Origin: Nostoc sp. UHCC 0926
GTDB taxonomy: Bacteria; Cyanobacteriota; Cyanobacteriia; Cyanobacteriales; Nostocaceae
NCBI RefSeq assembly: GCF_028623165.1
Contig: NZ_CP117768.1
Coordinates: forward strand, 992,001 to 1,056,000
DNA: 64,000 nucleotides
Direction: 5' to 3'
This document shows, piece by piece, positions 34,639-43,295 of the stretch. Made by a program: the position numbers and the translations under genes. Under the pieces are notes generated by a model. That model had not been told where the DNA came from and searched no databases. It was given only the letters and a program-made list of their open reading frames with translations. How positions within the stretch are numbered: the first letter of the stretch is position 1; the number at the start of each line of letters is the position of its first letter.

Positions 34639-36351
34639 ATGAGCATTGATCATGTTAATAACAATGTGTTGTCAAATAAACGGCTCAATGTCACTTCAAT
34701 CTCCTCATTAGATAGCTTTAATACGAAGGATGACTACAGCCTCAACTCAATCGGACGTAGTAGCTACAACTCAGTCGATGCTGATGTACAGTTGCAAAAT
34801 AGGGGTAACTCTAAAAATAGTAGTAACACTACTGCTACTACTTTTAATACTGCGAATTATAACTCCACCAATGGCTATGGCTTGATTAATGCAGCAGCAG
34901 CAGTGGCTAAAGCTGCTGGTCAGAATACTTTTGCTGATGTTCCTGATCTTGGTGGCAATAATTGGGGAGCAGACCTGGTTAAAGCACCGGAAGTATGGGC
35001 ACATGGATACACAGGTAAAGGTGTTGTTGTCGCTGTTGTAGATACTGGGGTTGACTATAACCACGAGGATTTAAAAAATAATATCTGGACGAATACCAAG
35101 GAAATTGCAGGTAACGGTATAGATGATGATGGCAATGGCTATGTTGATGATAATTACGGCTGGAACTTCGCTGACCAAAACAACAACACCCTAGATAATA
35201 ATGGTCACGGTACTCATGTTTCCGGCACGATCGCAGGAGAAAATAATAACTATGGTGTCACTGGTATTGCCTATGATGCCAAGATTATGCCCGTCAAAGT
35301 TTTGGATGAATCTGGCTCCGGTTCCTTTAATTCCATATCTAAAGGTATTCGCTACGCCGTGGATAATGGAGCTAATGTGATTAACCTCAGTTTAGGAGGC
35401 CCATCTTCCAATAGCACTTTAGAGTCAGCCATTGACTATGCCAGCAGCAAAGGAGTGATTGTCGTCATGGCAGCAGGTAATGATGGTGGCTCATCACCAG
35501 AGTATCCCGCCACCTATGCATACAAGTCGGGAATTGCGGTTGGGGCAGTAGATAGAAATAATAATATGCCGGACTTCTCTAACCGCTCTGGAACAAAGGA
35601 AATCGCTTATGTCACAGCCCCAGGAGTCAAGGTCTACTCATCAGTTCCGAATAATCAGTATGCCACTTATAGCGGCACGTCTATGGCTGCTCCCCATGTT
35701 GCTGGTGTAGTTGCTCTGATGCTTAGTGCTAACCCCAACCTGACTGATGCCCAAGTCCGTCAGATTGTCACAGAAACGGCAGGAAATAGTACACAAACTA
35801 CAAGTTCTAGTTTTAATCTTTCTAATGTCAGTTCTCTAGCAAATCAGGTGATTGCAAGCACAGCAAGAAATAGTACACAAACTACAAGCTCTAGTTTTAA
35901 TCTTTCCAATGTCAGTTCTCTGGCAAGGCAGGCGATGTCTGACGACAACCTGCTACACATCAACGCACAAACAGCAAATTATCTGACATCACAGACAATT
36001 TCTAGTTTTAATAGTTCTCATGTCGGTTCTTTAACAGGTCAGGCAATTACAGAAACGGCAAAATATTTGACACCAGAGACAATTTCTAGTTTTAATAATT
36101 CTGATGTCAGTTCTCTAACAGGTCAGGCAATTACAGAAAGGACAAACTATCAGACACCAACCGAAGGTAATAACGGATTAGCCAATCCAGAATTATGGTC
36201 GCAATTCCAAAACTCTGAGAAGATTATGAGCAGCATCAATGTGGATAGCAATGATGATAATGATGATCAGAATAATCCTGATTTTGGCAAATTACTAGAG
36301 GGAATCCAAAAACAAATAGAGCAGTCTAAAAAATACTTGGGTATCGCTTGA
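34639..36351 (+). CDS. Subtilisin-like serine protease (S8) with C-terminal 28-residue repeats
   Basis: The 570-residue protease has the full S8 triad: Asp135 in VVDTGVDYNHEDL, His190 in NGHGTHVSGT and Ser348 in SGTSMAAPHVAGV, with the expected AAGND oxyanion motif. No signal peptide is present. The first 110 residues are Ser/Asn/Thr-rich, then GYGLINAAAAVAKAAGQ. After the catalytic domain, four repeats of 28 residues (one extended to 37) start at nucleotides 35779, 35863, 35974 and 36058, with consensus SSFNxSxVxSLxxQAI. The tail is acidic, then ends IEQSKKYLGIA. Location downstream of an HlyB-type exporter suggests type I secretion. Calcium-binding RTX repeats are absent. Confidence 0.92.
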   Translation: MSIDHVNNNVLSNKRLNVTSISSLDSFNTKDDYSLNSIGRSSYNSVDADVQLQNRGNSKNSSNTTATTFNTANYNSTNGYGLINAAAAVAKAAGQNTFADVPDLGGNNWGADLVKAPEVWAHGYTGKGVVVAVVDTGVDYNHEDLKNNIWTNTKEIAGNGIDDDGNGYVDDNYGWNFADQNNNTLDNNGHGTHVSGTIAGENNNYGVTGIAYDAKIMPVKVLDESGSGSFNSISKGIRYAVDNGANVINLSLGGPSSNSTLESAIDYASSKGVIVVMAAGNDGGSSPEYPATYAYKSGIAVGAVDRNNNMPDFSNRSGTKEIAYVTAPGVKVYSSVPNNQYATYSGTSMAAPHVAGVVALMLSANPNLTDAQVRQIVTETAGNSTQTTSSSFNLSNVSSLANQVIASTARNSTQTTSSSFNLSNVSSLARQAMSDDNLLHINAQTANYLTSQTISSFNSSHVGSLTGQAITETAKYLTPETISSFNNSDVSSLTGQAITERTNYQTPTEGNNGLANPELWSQFQNSEKIMSSINVDSNDDNDDQNNPDFGKLLEGIQKQIEQSKKYLGIA

Positions 36352-36420
36352 AAATTATATAGCGATTTGCAGTTGAGTTTAATACTGCTTGCTTAAGAAA
36401 ATCAACCAACTGAAAAAGTT

Positions 36421-36455
36421 TGTAGAGATGTGAAATTTCGCGTCTCTACATTTTT
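36421..36455 (+). terminator. Terminator of the S8 protease gene
   Basis: TGTAGAGA pairs with TCTCTACA, extended by inner pairs around GTGAAATTTCGC, and the stem is followed directly by TTTTTAT. This is a classic intrinsic terminator about 70 bases after the protease stop. Confidence 0.75.
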
Positions 36456-36624
36456 ATAATTATTACTAATAATCCTTAACCGATAAGTATACCAAGCGAA
36501 AAGAACATATATTTCAGATAGAATATATTTGATAAAAAGCTATCACAGGATGAGACAAAATAGGCGATCGCTCTTTTTTACAGAAGTTAATTGGCAGCGA
36601 TCGCCTTTCTCTTGCTTGGAATAA

Positions 36625-38121
36625 CTACCTAACAGAAAATGCCTCATTGAATCGCCGTGTCACAGGTTCAGTAATGAATGTCAAAATTGACTTTTTACGA
36701 GTGACAATTTCACCTGTTGCAGCCATTCCTGGTGTAAATTCTACTTCTTGACCGCGCACGTTCACTGAGTGTTTATTTACCTTAATTCTGGTGGGGAAAA
36801 CTAACCCTAATTCTTTATCAACAATTGCATTCGGACTGACTTGTATGACTTCGCCATCCACAGTGCCAAATTCCTGGAAGGGGAAGGTCGCCATTTTCAC
36901 TTTTGCTTTCATTCCTTGACGAATAAACCCAATATCGCGGTTGAGAACTTTCACCTCTAAGAGCATTTCTTCCCCTTCCGGCAAAATTGACAGCAATTCT
37001 TCACCAGATTGCACTGGGCCCTTAGTGGCTTTGACTCTGTAAATCGTACCAGCAACGGGAGCCTGAATCGTTTCTAAAGCTTGCTGCTTCCTCGCCTGCT
37101 CTAATTGACCTTGAGCAGTTGTCAGTTCTTCTTTACGCTTGTTGAACTGGGTCAAAATTTCACTTTGGCGTTCTGATGATACACGCTCGGTCTGACTGCG
37201 TGCAGCGTTGTAAGCTTGTTCTGCTTGGTGAATTTCTTGGACTTGGGCAGCAATATCTTTTTCTAATGATGTGACTTTATCTTGAGCCTCTGTGATTTTA
37301 TTCTGGCTATTGGTAACATCATCTTGTGCTTTAGTGATTTCTGTCTTTGCCCGAGTTAATCTTTCTTGGGCATCCAAGTAATCGACACGAGGTACAGCGC
37401 CAGGAGTAATTAGGGTGCGTAGGCTTTTTTCCCTTTCTTGAGCAAGCGCCAAATTACTTTCAATTTTAATTCTGATGCTATCTGCATTCACAAGGTTGGT
37501 TTTGGCATTGCCAACGCTGCTTTTGGCATTAACTAAGTTGTCTTGCAATCGAGTCAAGCGGACTTTGGCTTGATTGATGAGTGCTATTTGGCGATTTGCT
37601 TCTGCTTCCGCCGCTGCTTGACGAGCTTGGAAGTCTTGCAGGCGGGAATTTAAAAGTTCATCTTGCACTTTCGTCCCAGTAGTTTTGCCTCCGGTGCGTT
37701 CTGCATCCAAACGTTGCAAATCGTCTTGAATCAATCTAGTAGATTTGGCTAGGCGGGAAACATCGGTTATTTGCAAGTCTGGATCTTTTTGAATCAGAAT
37801 TTCACCTTTGGTAACATGATCGCCTTCTTGCACTTTGACAGCGACAATTGACCCTCCACCCAAGGATGTCACCGGTCTTACCTGTGTGGAAGCAATTAAT
37901 TCCCCTTGTGCTGTTGCTACTTCATCTATTTGTGAGAAGTGCGCCCAGGCGATCGCCCCAAATACGATGACGCTCATCGTTCCCGCTAATAATCTAGTGT
38001 ACAGGGGTGGTAATTCCTGTACCGCCTTCCCCAATTCATAGGTGAGTTGTTCCTCTGGTTGAGCGAATCGCTCTTTTGTCTGACGGGCTTGAGCAGCATT
38101 TGCAGCTAGGGAAGATTTCAT
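36625..38121 (-). CDS. HlyD-family membrane-fusion protein
   Basis: HlyD proteins bridge an inner-membrane ABC exporter to a TolC-like outer-membrane channel. The 498-residue protein has a cytosolic N-terminus, one membrane segment near residues 45-63 (LLAGTMSVIVFGAIAWAHF), a barrel-sandwich part (VAVKVQEGDHVTKGEILIQK), and a long periplasmic coiled coil (about 120-350). It closes with the second half of the sandwich (IQAPVAGTIYRVKATKGPVQ) and the conserved GMAATGEIVTRKKSIL. It is convergent with the S8 protease gene and about 2.7 kb from the exporter. Partnership with that exporter is likely but inferred, because it lies on the opposite strand. Confidence 0.92.
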   Translation of the reverse strand: MKSSLAANAAQARQTKERFAQPEEQLTYELGKAVQELPPLYTRLLAGTMSVIVFGAIAWAHFSQIDEVATAQGELIASTQVRPVTSLGGGSIVAVKVQEGDHVTKGEILIQKDPDLQITDVSRLAKSTRLIQDDLQRLDAERTGGKTTGTKVQDELLNSRLQDFQARQAAAEAEANRQIALINQAKVRLTRLQDNLVNAKSSVGNAKTNLVNADSIRIKIESNLALAQEREKSLRTLITPGAVPRVDYLDAQERLTRAKTEITKAQDDVTNSQNKITEAQDKVTSLEKDIAAQVQEIHQAEQAYNAARSQTERVSSERQSEILTQFNKRKEELTTAQGQLEQARKQQALETIQAPVAGTIYRVKATKGPVQSGEELLSILPEGEEMLLEVKVLNRDIGFIRQGMKAKVKMATFPFQEFGTVDGEVIQVSPNAIVDKELGLVFPTRIKVNKHSVNVRGQEVEFTPGMAATGEIVTRKKSILTFITEPVTRRFNEAFSVR

Positions 38122-38149
38122 AGAATTTTAGATTATTGGGCACTTGTAC

Positions 38150-38295
38150 TGAGCGGCGTCGAAGTAGCGAAGTCGAGGTAAGCCGTAAAGCCTGCGGCAT
38201 AGCTACGCTTAGGGCGCAGCCTCTCCAAGAGTTGTGTTGGGCATTGGGCATTGGGTATTAGTTTTTCTGCTCATGCCCCATGCCCCATGCCCCAT
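38150..38295. repeat. Spacer repeat cluster upstream of hlyD
   Basis: Includes GGCGCAGCCTCTCCAAGAGT at 38213-38232 (the complement of the hairpin arm at 19229-19250), then CATTGGGCATTGGG and CATGCCCCATGCCCCATG tandem words. These are dispersed Nostoc spacer repeats. No gene was seen. Confidence 0.65.
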
Positions 38296-38303
38296 TACTT
38301 AAT

Positions 38304-39179
38304 TCAAACAGCTAGATAGCGCCGCAAAAAATTTTCTAATGTCTCCAACTGGAAGTTAAAAATCGCCTCTAAATTGGCAATTTCATCTTTTGTGCAGAAA
38401 AATTCATTTGCTAGCAATGTGCGATAGGTTCCCAAAGCTTTCTGGATTTGGGGATTAAATAAACCCAATCCACCTTGTAACCCATCAATGAGAAATAGTG
38501 GTGAGTTAATTATTACTGGCTCTTTGGCGAAGATCCGACCAAAAATTCGGGGAATATCTTCTCGTAATAAAATCTCTGGCCCTCCCACTGGTAAAATCTG
38601 GTTGCGAGCACCTTCAACTGTCACAGAATCCACGACTATCCTTGCCAAATCATCGGTACTTACAATTGAAGTACGATTTTTGCGATCGCCAATCAGCAGA
38701 TACAATCCCGTTTCCCGAAATCGTTCTACTAGTGGCAACAAGTTAGATGCTAATCCAGCTGGGCGTAAAATTGTGTAATTCAAGCCACTAGCTGCCAAAT
38801 ATCGCTCTACTGCTCGTTTGGCTTTGAACACAGGAGCGTCTTCATATCCGCGATCGGCTCCCAATACAGAAATGAAGACAAAATGCTCTACGCCATTGGC
38901 TTTCGCCTGGTCGATCAGTTCAATATTGGCGCGGTAATCTAAAGATAGGGCATCGCTATCAGAACCGTGGGCGCTGATAATATACTGGATATCCCGACTA
39001 GCTTTTTGGATATCTTTTTCCTCTAACAAGTCACCGATGAAAATTTCTGCACCCCGGTGTTCTAACTCGCTGTAGCGTGAGTTAAGGCGGACAAATGCCC
39101 GCACAGACTGCTCTCGTTGCCGTAGGAGTCGCACAACTCTGCGACCAATTCCTCCCGTTGCTCCAGTTATTAGAAACAT
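38304..39179 (-). CDS. NmrA/Ycf39-like NAD(P)-binding protein
   Basis: The 291-residue protein is an atypical short-chain dehydrogenase of the NmrA type. The N-terminal Rossmann motif MFLITGATGGIGRRVVRLL is followed by FIGDLLEEKDI, SVLGADRG and the YTILRPAGLASN segment. The classical YxxxK active site is not clear, so it may sense NAD(P) rather than catalyse. Relatives in cyanobacteria include Ycf39, a photosystem II assembly factor, but identity cannot be fixed. The last 60 residues (LANEFFCTKDEIANLEAIFN, LENFLRRYLAV) look like a separate small helical part. The gene stands alone on the minus strand. Confidence 0.85.
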   Translation of the reverse strand: MFLITGATGGIGRRVVRLLRQREQSVRAFVRLNSRYSELEHRGAEIFIGDLLEEKDIQKASRDIQYIISAHGSDSDALSLDYRANIELIDQAKANGVEHFVFISVLGADRGYEDAPVFKAKRAVERYLAASGLNYTILRPAGLASNLLPLVERFRETGLYLLIGDRKNRTSIVSTDDLARIVVDSVTVEGARNQILPVGGPEILLREDIPRIFGRIFAKEPVIINSPLFLIDGLQGGLGLFNPQIQKALGTYRTLLANEFFCTKDEIANLEAIFNFQLETLENFLRRYLAV

Positions 39180-39414
39180 ATAAATACCTAAATTGAATAC
39201 TTTCAGCGTTTATAATTCTTGAAATGCTCGATATATGCTCAAAACCCGTTGAGCAATACTTAAACAACATCAGCATATCTTTATACTTTGTTACTATGCT
39301 CAAGATATCCTCACGCCAACTAAGCCAATAAGTTCACACCTTATTTATCTTAATACTCTACAAATGATCCCCCATATCTTTGTAGATGCAGGGGATAGGG
39401 TAATGGGATTAGTT

Positions 39415-39870
39415 TTACTGGCTCAACAAGTCAATAGCTTGTTCAAGCGACATCTTAGCCTTGTGCAAATTCAGCAGGTTCTCCTGGTCGTAGCGGTCAG
39501 GATAGCTCATTTTCCTACCCTCTAAAGTAATCCGAATCAGGGCTGCTTGCTCATCTGTGGGTGAATTCATCTCTTCTATGGCAGAACTGATTACCTGGAT
39601 AGCGTTAAAGTTAGGGAATTTTAACCCTTTACCTTGCTTCATTTGTTGCAGCGCTAAAAATGGAAATGCCATCAGAGTTACGATGTACGAGGTTTTGTAT
39701 CCTGCATTCCCGGTTGGTTTGATGCCGTATCTACGACACAAGTCGCGTAATTCTTTAATAGTCTTGATTTCAAGTTCGGAACGCGTGAACATAAAATAGT
39801 AGTGTCCATTTTTGAAATTGGATATTGGTGGTTGTACTTCCGGCAAGTTGTAGCAACCACCAAAAAACAA
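39415..39870 (-). CDS. Hypothetical protein with SAP-like motif
   Basis: I do not recognise a family for the whole protein. The longest frame gives 151 residues, but an ATG at 39792 (MFTRSELEIKTIKELRDLCR) gives 125 residues and puts a SAP-like helix-extended-helix motif (KTIKELRDLCRRYGIKPTGN, then KTSYIVTL) at the very start, which I find more natural. SAP motifs bind DNA or RNA. The C-terminal half is helical, with NSPTDEQAALIRITLEGRK. No ribosome binding site is clear for either start. It is divergent from the small protein at 39922. Confidence 0.6.
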   Translation of the reverse strand: MFFGGCYNLPEVQPPISNFKNGHYYFMFTRSELEIKTIKELRDLCRRYGIKPTGNAGYKTSYIVTLMAFPFLALQQMKQGKGLKFPNFNAIQVISSAIEEMNSPTDEQAALIRITLEGRKMSYPDRYDQENLLNLHKAKMSLEQAIDLLSQ

Positions 39871-39921
39871 TTTAATCTGCTGCCTACCAGTGATTCAAAT
39901 TATATTTATATTTCTACATAA

Positions 39922-40110
39922 ATGCCTAACCCTAAAGGTCATCCAGAAAATTTAAAACCATTTAAATCAGAGAGGGAAGAACCTTTAAGTGAGCGTCTTA
40001 ACTTACGTATCACAAAAACTATGAAGGAAGAACTATCCAGCAAGGATGATCCTCCAGAATTTTGCCGTCGTGCGATCCAGGAAGCATTAGATAAAGATAG
40101 AGAAAAGTAA
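39922..40110 (+). CDS. Small ribbon-helix-helix-like protein
   Basis: The 62-residue protein begins MPNPKGHPENLKPFKSERE, then SERLNLRITKTMKEELSSKD and FCRRAIQEALDKDREK. A strand followed by two helices matches a ribbon-helix-helix DNA-binding fold, as in Arc/CopG-type small repressors or antitoxins. No toxin gene is adjacent on the same strand. It is divergent from the SAP-like gene by 51 bases and is followed by a perfect hairpin. The MPNPKGNP-type N-terminus is a small-protein pattern I associate with cyanobacteria. DNA binding is inferred. Confidence 0.6.
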   Translation: MPNPKGHPENLKPFKSEREEPLSERLNLRITKTMKEELSSKDDPPEFCRRAIQEALDKDREK

Positions 40111-40157
40111 TCTCAAAGGGATAGTTGTTACAAGTGTGTGAATTACTGCAATGAGTC

Positions 40158-40197
40158 AGCAATCAAGCATATTGCTTTCTCAATATGCTTGATTGCT
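40158..40197 (+). terminator. Perfect hairpin after the RHH-like gene
   Basis: A perfect 17-bp stem, AGCAATCAAGCATATTG pairing with CAATATGCTTGATTGCT, encloses a six-base loop. It follows the 39922 gene by 48 bases and directly precedes the 62-bp tandem repeat. There is no U-run, so either termination or a structural element is possible. Confidence 0.55.
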
Positions 40198-40198
40198 T

Positions 40199-40415
40199 GC
40201 GGAAAACACCGAAATGAGAAAGCAAACTGGGGTTTGAGAAAGTAAAAGCTCCTTTTACTTGCGGAAAACACCAAAATGAGAAAGCAAACTGGGGTTTGAG
40301 AAAGTAAAAGCTCCTTTTACTTGCGGAAAACACCAAAATGAGAAAGCAAACTGAGGTTTGAGAAAGTAAAAGCTCCTTTTACTTGCGGAAAACACCGAAA
40401 TGAGAAAGCAAACAC
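40199..40415. repeat. 62-bp tandem repeat, about 3.5 copies
   Basis: Copies start at 40199, 40261, 40323 and 40385 (partial). Each begins GCGGAAAACACC(G/A)AAATG and includes GAGAAAGCAAACT and AAAGTAAAAGCTCCTTTTAC, the latter holding the AAAAGCTCCTTTT near-palindrome. Differences between copies are only a few bases, so the array is recent. The minus-strand frame across it is a repeat artefact. Confidence 0.85.
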
Positions 40416-40494
40416 AGCTTTTGAGTAAGTCAAATGTTATTTTGCTTATTAAATTCAACTTTAGGGACTCCCAAATAAAAAAATATTCAGTTAC

Positions 40495-40690
40495 TTCTTA
40501 TGGGGCGGGCGAGACGCCCGCCCATAGCCAAAAGCTGTTAAGAGGATGTTTGAAAAGTCATAATTGGTGTATCAACGTTTTTTACCCCACCCTAACCCTC
40601 CCCTTGTAAAGGGGAGGGAACTATATTTTCCAGTTTCCCCCCTTTCTAAGGGGGGATTAAGGGGGGTAAAAATTCGATTAAATCACAGCC
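40495..40690. repeat. Two hairpin spacer repeats
   Basis: GGGCGGGCG/CGCCCGCCC forms a perfect stem at 40503-40523. A second repeat at about 40590-40680 contains CCCTCCCC/GGGGAGGG and CCCCCC/GGGGGG pairs with TAAGGGGGGATTAAGGGGGG-type words. Similar words lie in the lipase tail near 28100-28180. Confidence 0.6.
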
Positions 40691-40909
40691 AACCACTTTT
40701 CAAACAACCTCTAAGATGCCCACTCTACAAGATTGAATAATTTATTTGTTGGAAATTCCTTATTTATTTTTCCGATGTATTAACTAATAACTTAAGTAAG
40801 TAACAATAAATCAAACTATATTACGTAATATAAAATTAATTAAAGCAGTAAGTATAATGCCTTGGCAAGTATTGCTGGTATAGAAAAGTGGATGTCAGGA
40901 GACTTATAG

Positions 40910-41860
40910 ATGAGTGACGAAGATCAGTATGATGTCTTCCTTTGCCACAATAGCAAAGACAAGCCTGAAGTTATAGAAATTGCTCATGAATTAACAAGAC
41001 AAGGAATTAAACCTTGGCTAGATAAGTGGGCACTTCGTCCTGGTTTAGCATGGCAGTCTTTACTAGAAGAACAAATAGAAAATATTAAATCAGCAGCAGT
41101 TTTTGTAGGTAGTAGTGGACTTGGCCCCTGGCAAAGTACAGAGATAAGAGCTTTTTTAAACGAATTTGTAGAGAGAGGCTGTCCCGTAATTCCCGTTTTG
41201 CTTGGGAATACACCACAGCAGCCGAAACTTCCAATTTTTCTTAGGGGTCATACGTGGGTTGACTTTCGGACAGATACTGAGGCTATGGAGAACTTAATTT
41301 GGGGTATTACTGGAAAACCGCCAGAGCGAAAACCAAAGCCACAGTCAGTAATTCAAGCCGACGACCTCAGTTCTGAGAAGGGAGTAAACTACACGCGATT
41401 GCGAGATTTGCTAGCAGCAGGCAAGTGGAAAGAAGCCGATGAGGAAACTTTAGCTGTTATGCTCAAGGCATCTAGCTGTGAAGAAGGGTGGTTTGATGTC
41501 GAATCTATCACTAATTTTCCCTATACTGACTTACGCACCATTGACCAACTTTGGGTAAGATATAGCAAGGGGCGCTTTGGCTTTAGCGTTCAGAAGAAAA
41601 TTTATCTGAGCGTTGGTGGAAAAGCTGGCGGCACATTCAATCAAGAAGCGTGGGAAAAATTTGGCGATCGCGTAGGATGGAGAGTGAAAGGAAACTGGAT
41701 AAATTATAGTGATGTAGCTTTTAACACTTCAGCACAAGAGGGACACCTCCCTGCGGGCGGACGGACACCTTCCGGCGGTTTTGGCGACTTTTTCTTTTTC
41801 CGGTTGGGTTGTTGGGTGTGGTTGGGGTTGTGGTTTCATCTCTCGCATCGAGACTTGTGA
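40910..41860 (+). CDS. TIR-GUN4 fusion protein
   Basis: The 316-residue protein joins an N-terminal TIR domain (residues about 5-135) to a C-terminal GUN4 domain (about 157-283). In the TIR part YDVFLCHNSKDKPEV, LRPGLAWQSLLEEQI and GPWQSTEIRAFLNEF are visible, with Glu78 at the position of the catalytic Glu of NAD-cleaving TIR domains. The GUN4 part shows YTRLRDLLAAGKWKEADEET, LRTIDQLWVRYSKGRFGFSV and KKIYLSVGG; GUN4 binds porphyrins and stimulates Mg-chelatase. GUN4 in cyanobacteria is often fused to kinase, caspase or TIR domains. GTCAGGAG precedes the ATG by about ten bases. The hydrophobic tail after residue 290 (FFFFRLGCWVWLGLWF) is unusual. Confidence 0.9.
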   Translation: MSDEDQYDVFLCHNSKDKPEVIEIAHELTRQGIKPWLDKWALRPGLAWQSLLEEQIENIKSAAVFVGSSGLGPWQSTEIRAFLNEFVERGCPVIPVLLGNTPQQPKLPIFLRGHTWVDFRTDTEAMENLIWGITGKPPERKPKPQSVIQADDLSSEKGVNYTRLRDLLAAGKWKEADEETLAVMLKASSCEEGWFDVESITNFPYTDLRTIDQLWVRYSKGRFGFSVQKKIYLSVGGKAGGTFNQEAWEKFGDRVGWRVKGNWINYSDVAFNTSAQEGHLPAGGRTPSGGFGDFFFFRLGCWVWLGLWFHLSHRDL

Positions 41861-42200
41861 AGTTTAACATCTAAACACTTCAGACTTTTATAAATATTTG
41901 TAACAGAGTTGTTTTATACAAGTTATACCAAGTTGCCAAAGTTAGTCTTGTTTGTAACTAAAGTAGCTCCTAGACTGACTTGCAAGCAAATAATACTATC
42001 AAAGACAACTTGGTATTAATCAGCATTTCAGAGATGGGATACAACCAAAGTTTAGAAAGCACTCTGGGAAAAGTTTTCCCAATTTAAAATCCCCCCACAT
42101 TTTTGTAGATGCAGGGGGAGTATAAACAATTCAAAATTCAAAATTCAAAATTGTTTCAGATGGGGATTTAAACGCTTTGTGCAAACAGCCCATTTCAAAA
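41861..42200. other. Spacer between convergent genes
   Basis: About 340 bases, AT-rich. AATTCAAAATTCAAAATTCA tandem words near 42126-42150 and CCCCCCACATTTTTGTAGAT near 42092 are dispersed spacer repeats (the latter also near 39369). No gene was seen. Confidence 0.45.
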
Positions 42201-43103
42201 CTATTCAGAAGCTTTGTTATTAGCCCTATTAGCACGCGCCTCAGCTGAAGCCATCACCTCATCCATATTCTCTAAGACTTCGCCAGGGAAGTTTTCCAAA
42301 ACTCTGGTAGAAAGAGCAACCCGCCCTTTCCCCTCATCCAAGTCAATAATTACAGCCTTAATTGGCTGACCAACTTGAAATACCTTGTCTAGAGATTCGA
42401 TGAATTTTTGACTTACCTGCTTGATATGAAGCAAAGCCCCCATACCATTTAAATCGACAAACACACCAAAAGGTTTGATGCCAGTAACTTTACCTTCCAC
42501 CAGTTGACCTAGTTCTAATAAGCTAAAGTTGCTAGAACGAGTCGCTAATCGCTGTGAAAGAATGAGTTTGTTGGTGTTACGATTAATTTCCAAAAAACCT
42601 ACAGTCAGATTTTGACCTTTGAGTGCTTCTAAATTATCACGCTCTGCCAGGTGCGATCGCGGAATAAATCCCCGCAAAGAGAGAATATCGACGGTGACAC
42701 CACCTTTATTTACACCCATAACCCGTACTTGCACAGTCTGAGCGTTTTCCTGCATTTCGGCCAGTCGTTCCCAGATGTGCTGAATTTCCAACTGCTTTCG
42801 AGAAAGAGTGACTTGACCTTCTGCATCCTGATCTCGGATAATCAAAAACTGCATTTCCTCTTGCAATGGCAGCACCTCCGATAAATCGGTCACTGCTCTC
42901 AAAGAAGCCTCATCGCGCGGCAGAAAAGCTGACGACTTGCCACCAATATCGACATAAGCTCCATCATGGTCAAGTTGGAACACTTTGCCATGTACAACCT
43001 GTCCTTTTTGAAACTGGTAGTCGTGTTTTTCTAGTGCTTTGGCAAAATCGTCCATCGTAAACGACGAATTGGCTGTTTGAGAAAGTTTCGATTCGGAATT
43101 CAT
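42201..43103 (-). CDS. rps1b: S1-domain RNA-binding protein, cyanobacterial Rps1b type
   Basis: The 300-residue protein carries three S1 domains, at about residues 34-100 (KGQVVHGKVFQLDHDGAYVD), 118-185 and 205-273 (VEGKVTGIKPFGVFVDLNGM). Cyanobacteria have two short S1 homologues instead of one long S1; the shorter, with this N-terminal spacing, binds mRNA and supports translation initiation at starts lacking Shine-Dalgarno sequences. The Ala/Asn-rich tail is disordered. It is a single gene on the minus strand. The assignment to the Rps1b branch rather than Rps1a is by length and general pattern. Confidence 0.85.
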   Translation of the reverse strand: MNSESKLSQTANSSFTMDDFAKALEKHDYQFQKGQVVHGKVFQLDHDGAYVDIGGKSSAFLPRDEASLRAVTDLSEVLPLQEEMQFLIIRDQDAEGQVTLSRKQLEIQHIWERLAEMQENAQTVQVRVMGVNKGGVTVDILSLRGFIPRSHLAERDNLEALKGQNLTVGFLEINRNTNKLILSQRLATRSSNFSLLELGQLVEGKVTGIKPFGVFVDLNGMGALLHIKQVSQKFIESLDKVFQVGQPIKAVIIDLDEGKGRVALSTRVLENFPGEVLENMDEVMASAEARANRANNKASE

Positions 43104-43295
43104 GACTTTTGAAGATTAATTGTTATTTGATATGGTTCCACTGGAGTTTAGATTGTCATTTGTCCTCAAAGTTCTGTTTGTCCTTAGCGTTGGCAAAGCC
43201 ATCACCTTTATCCAGCGCTCAGACTTCTAGCGTGTCTTTGGTTCTTACTAATGACCAATGACAAATGACAAAAAACGAACTTGGCTGTACAGACT

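Noticed and set aside
40199..40415. CRISPR array
   Set aside because: The whole 62-bp unit is conserved, with no variable spacers, and no cas genes are near.
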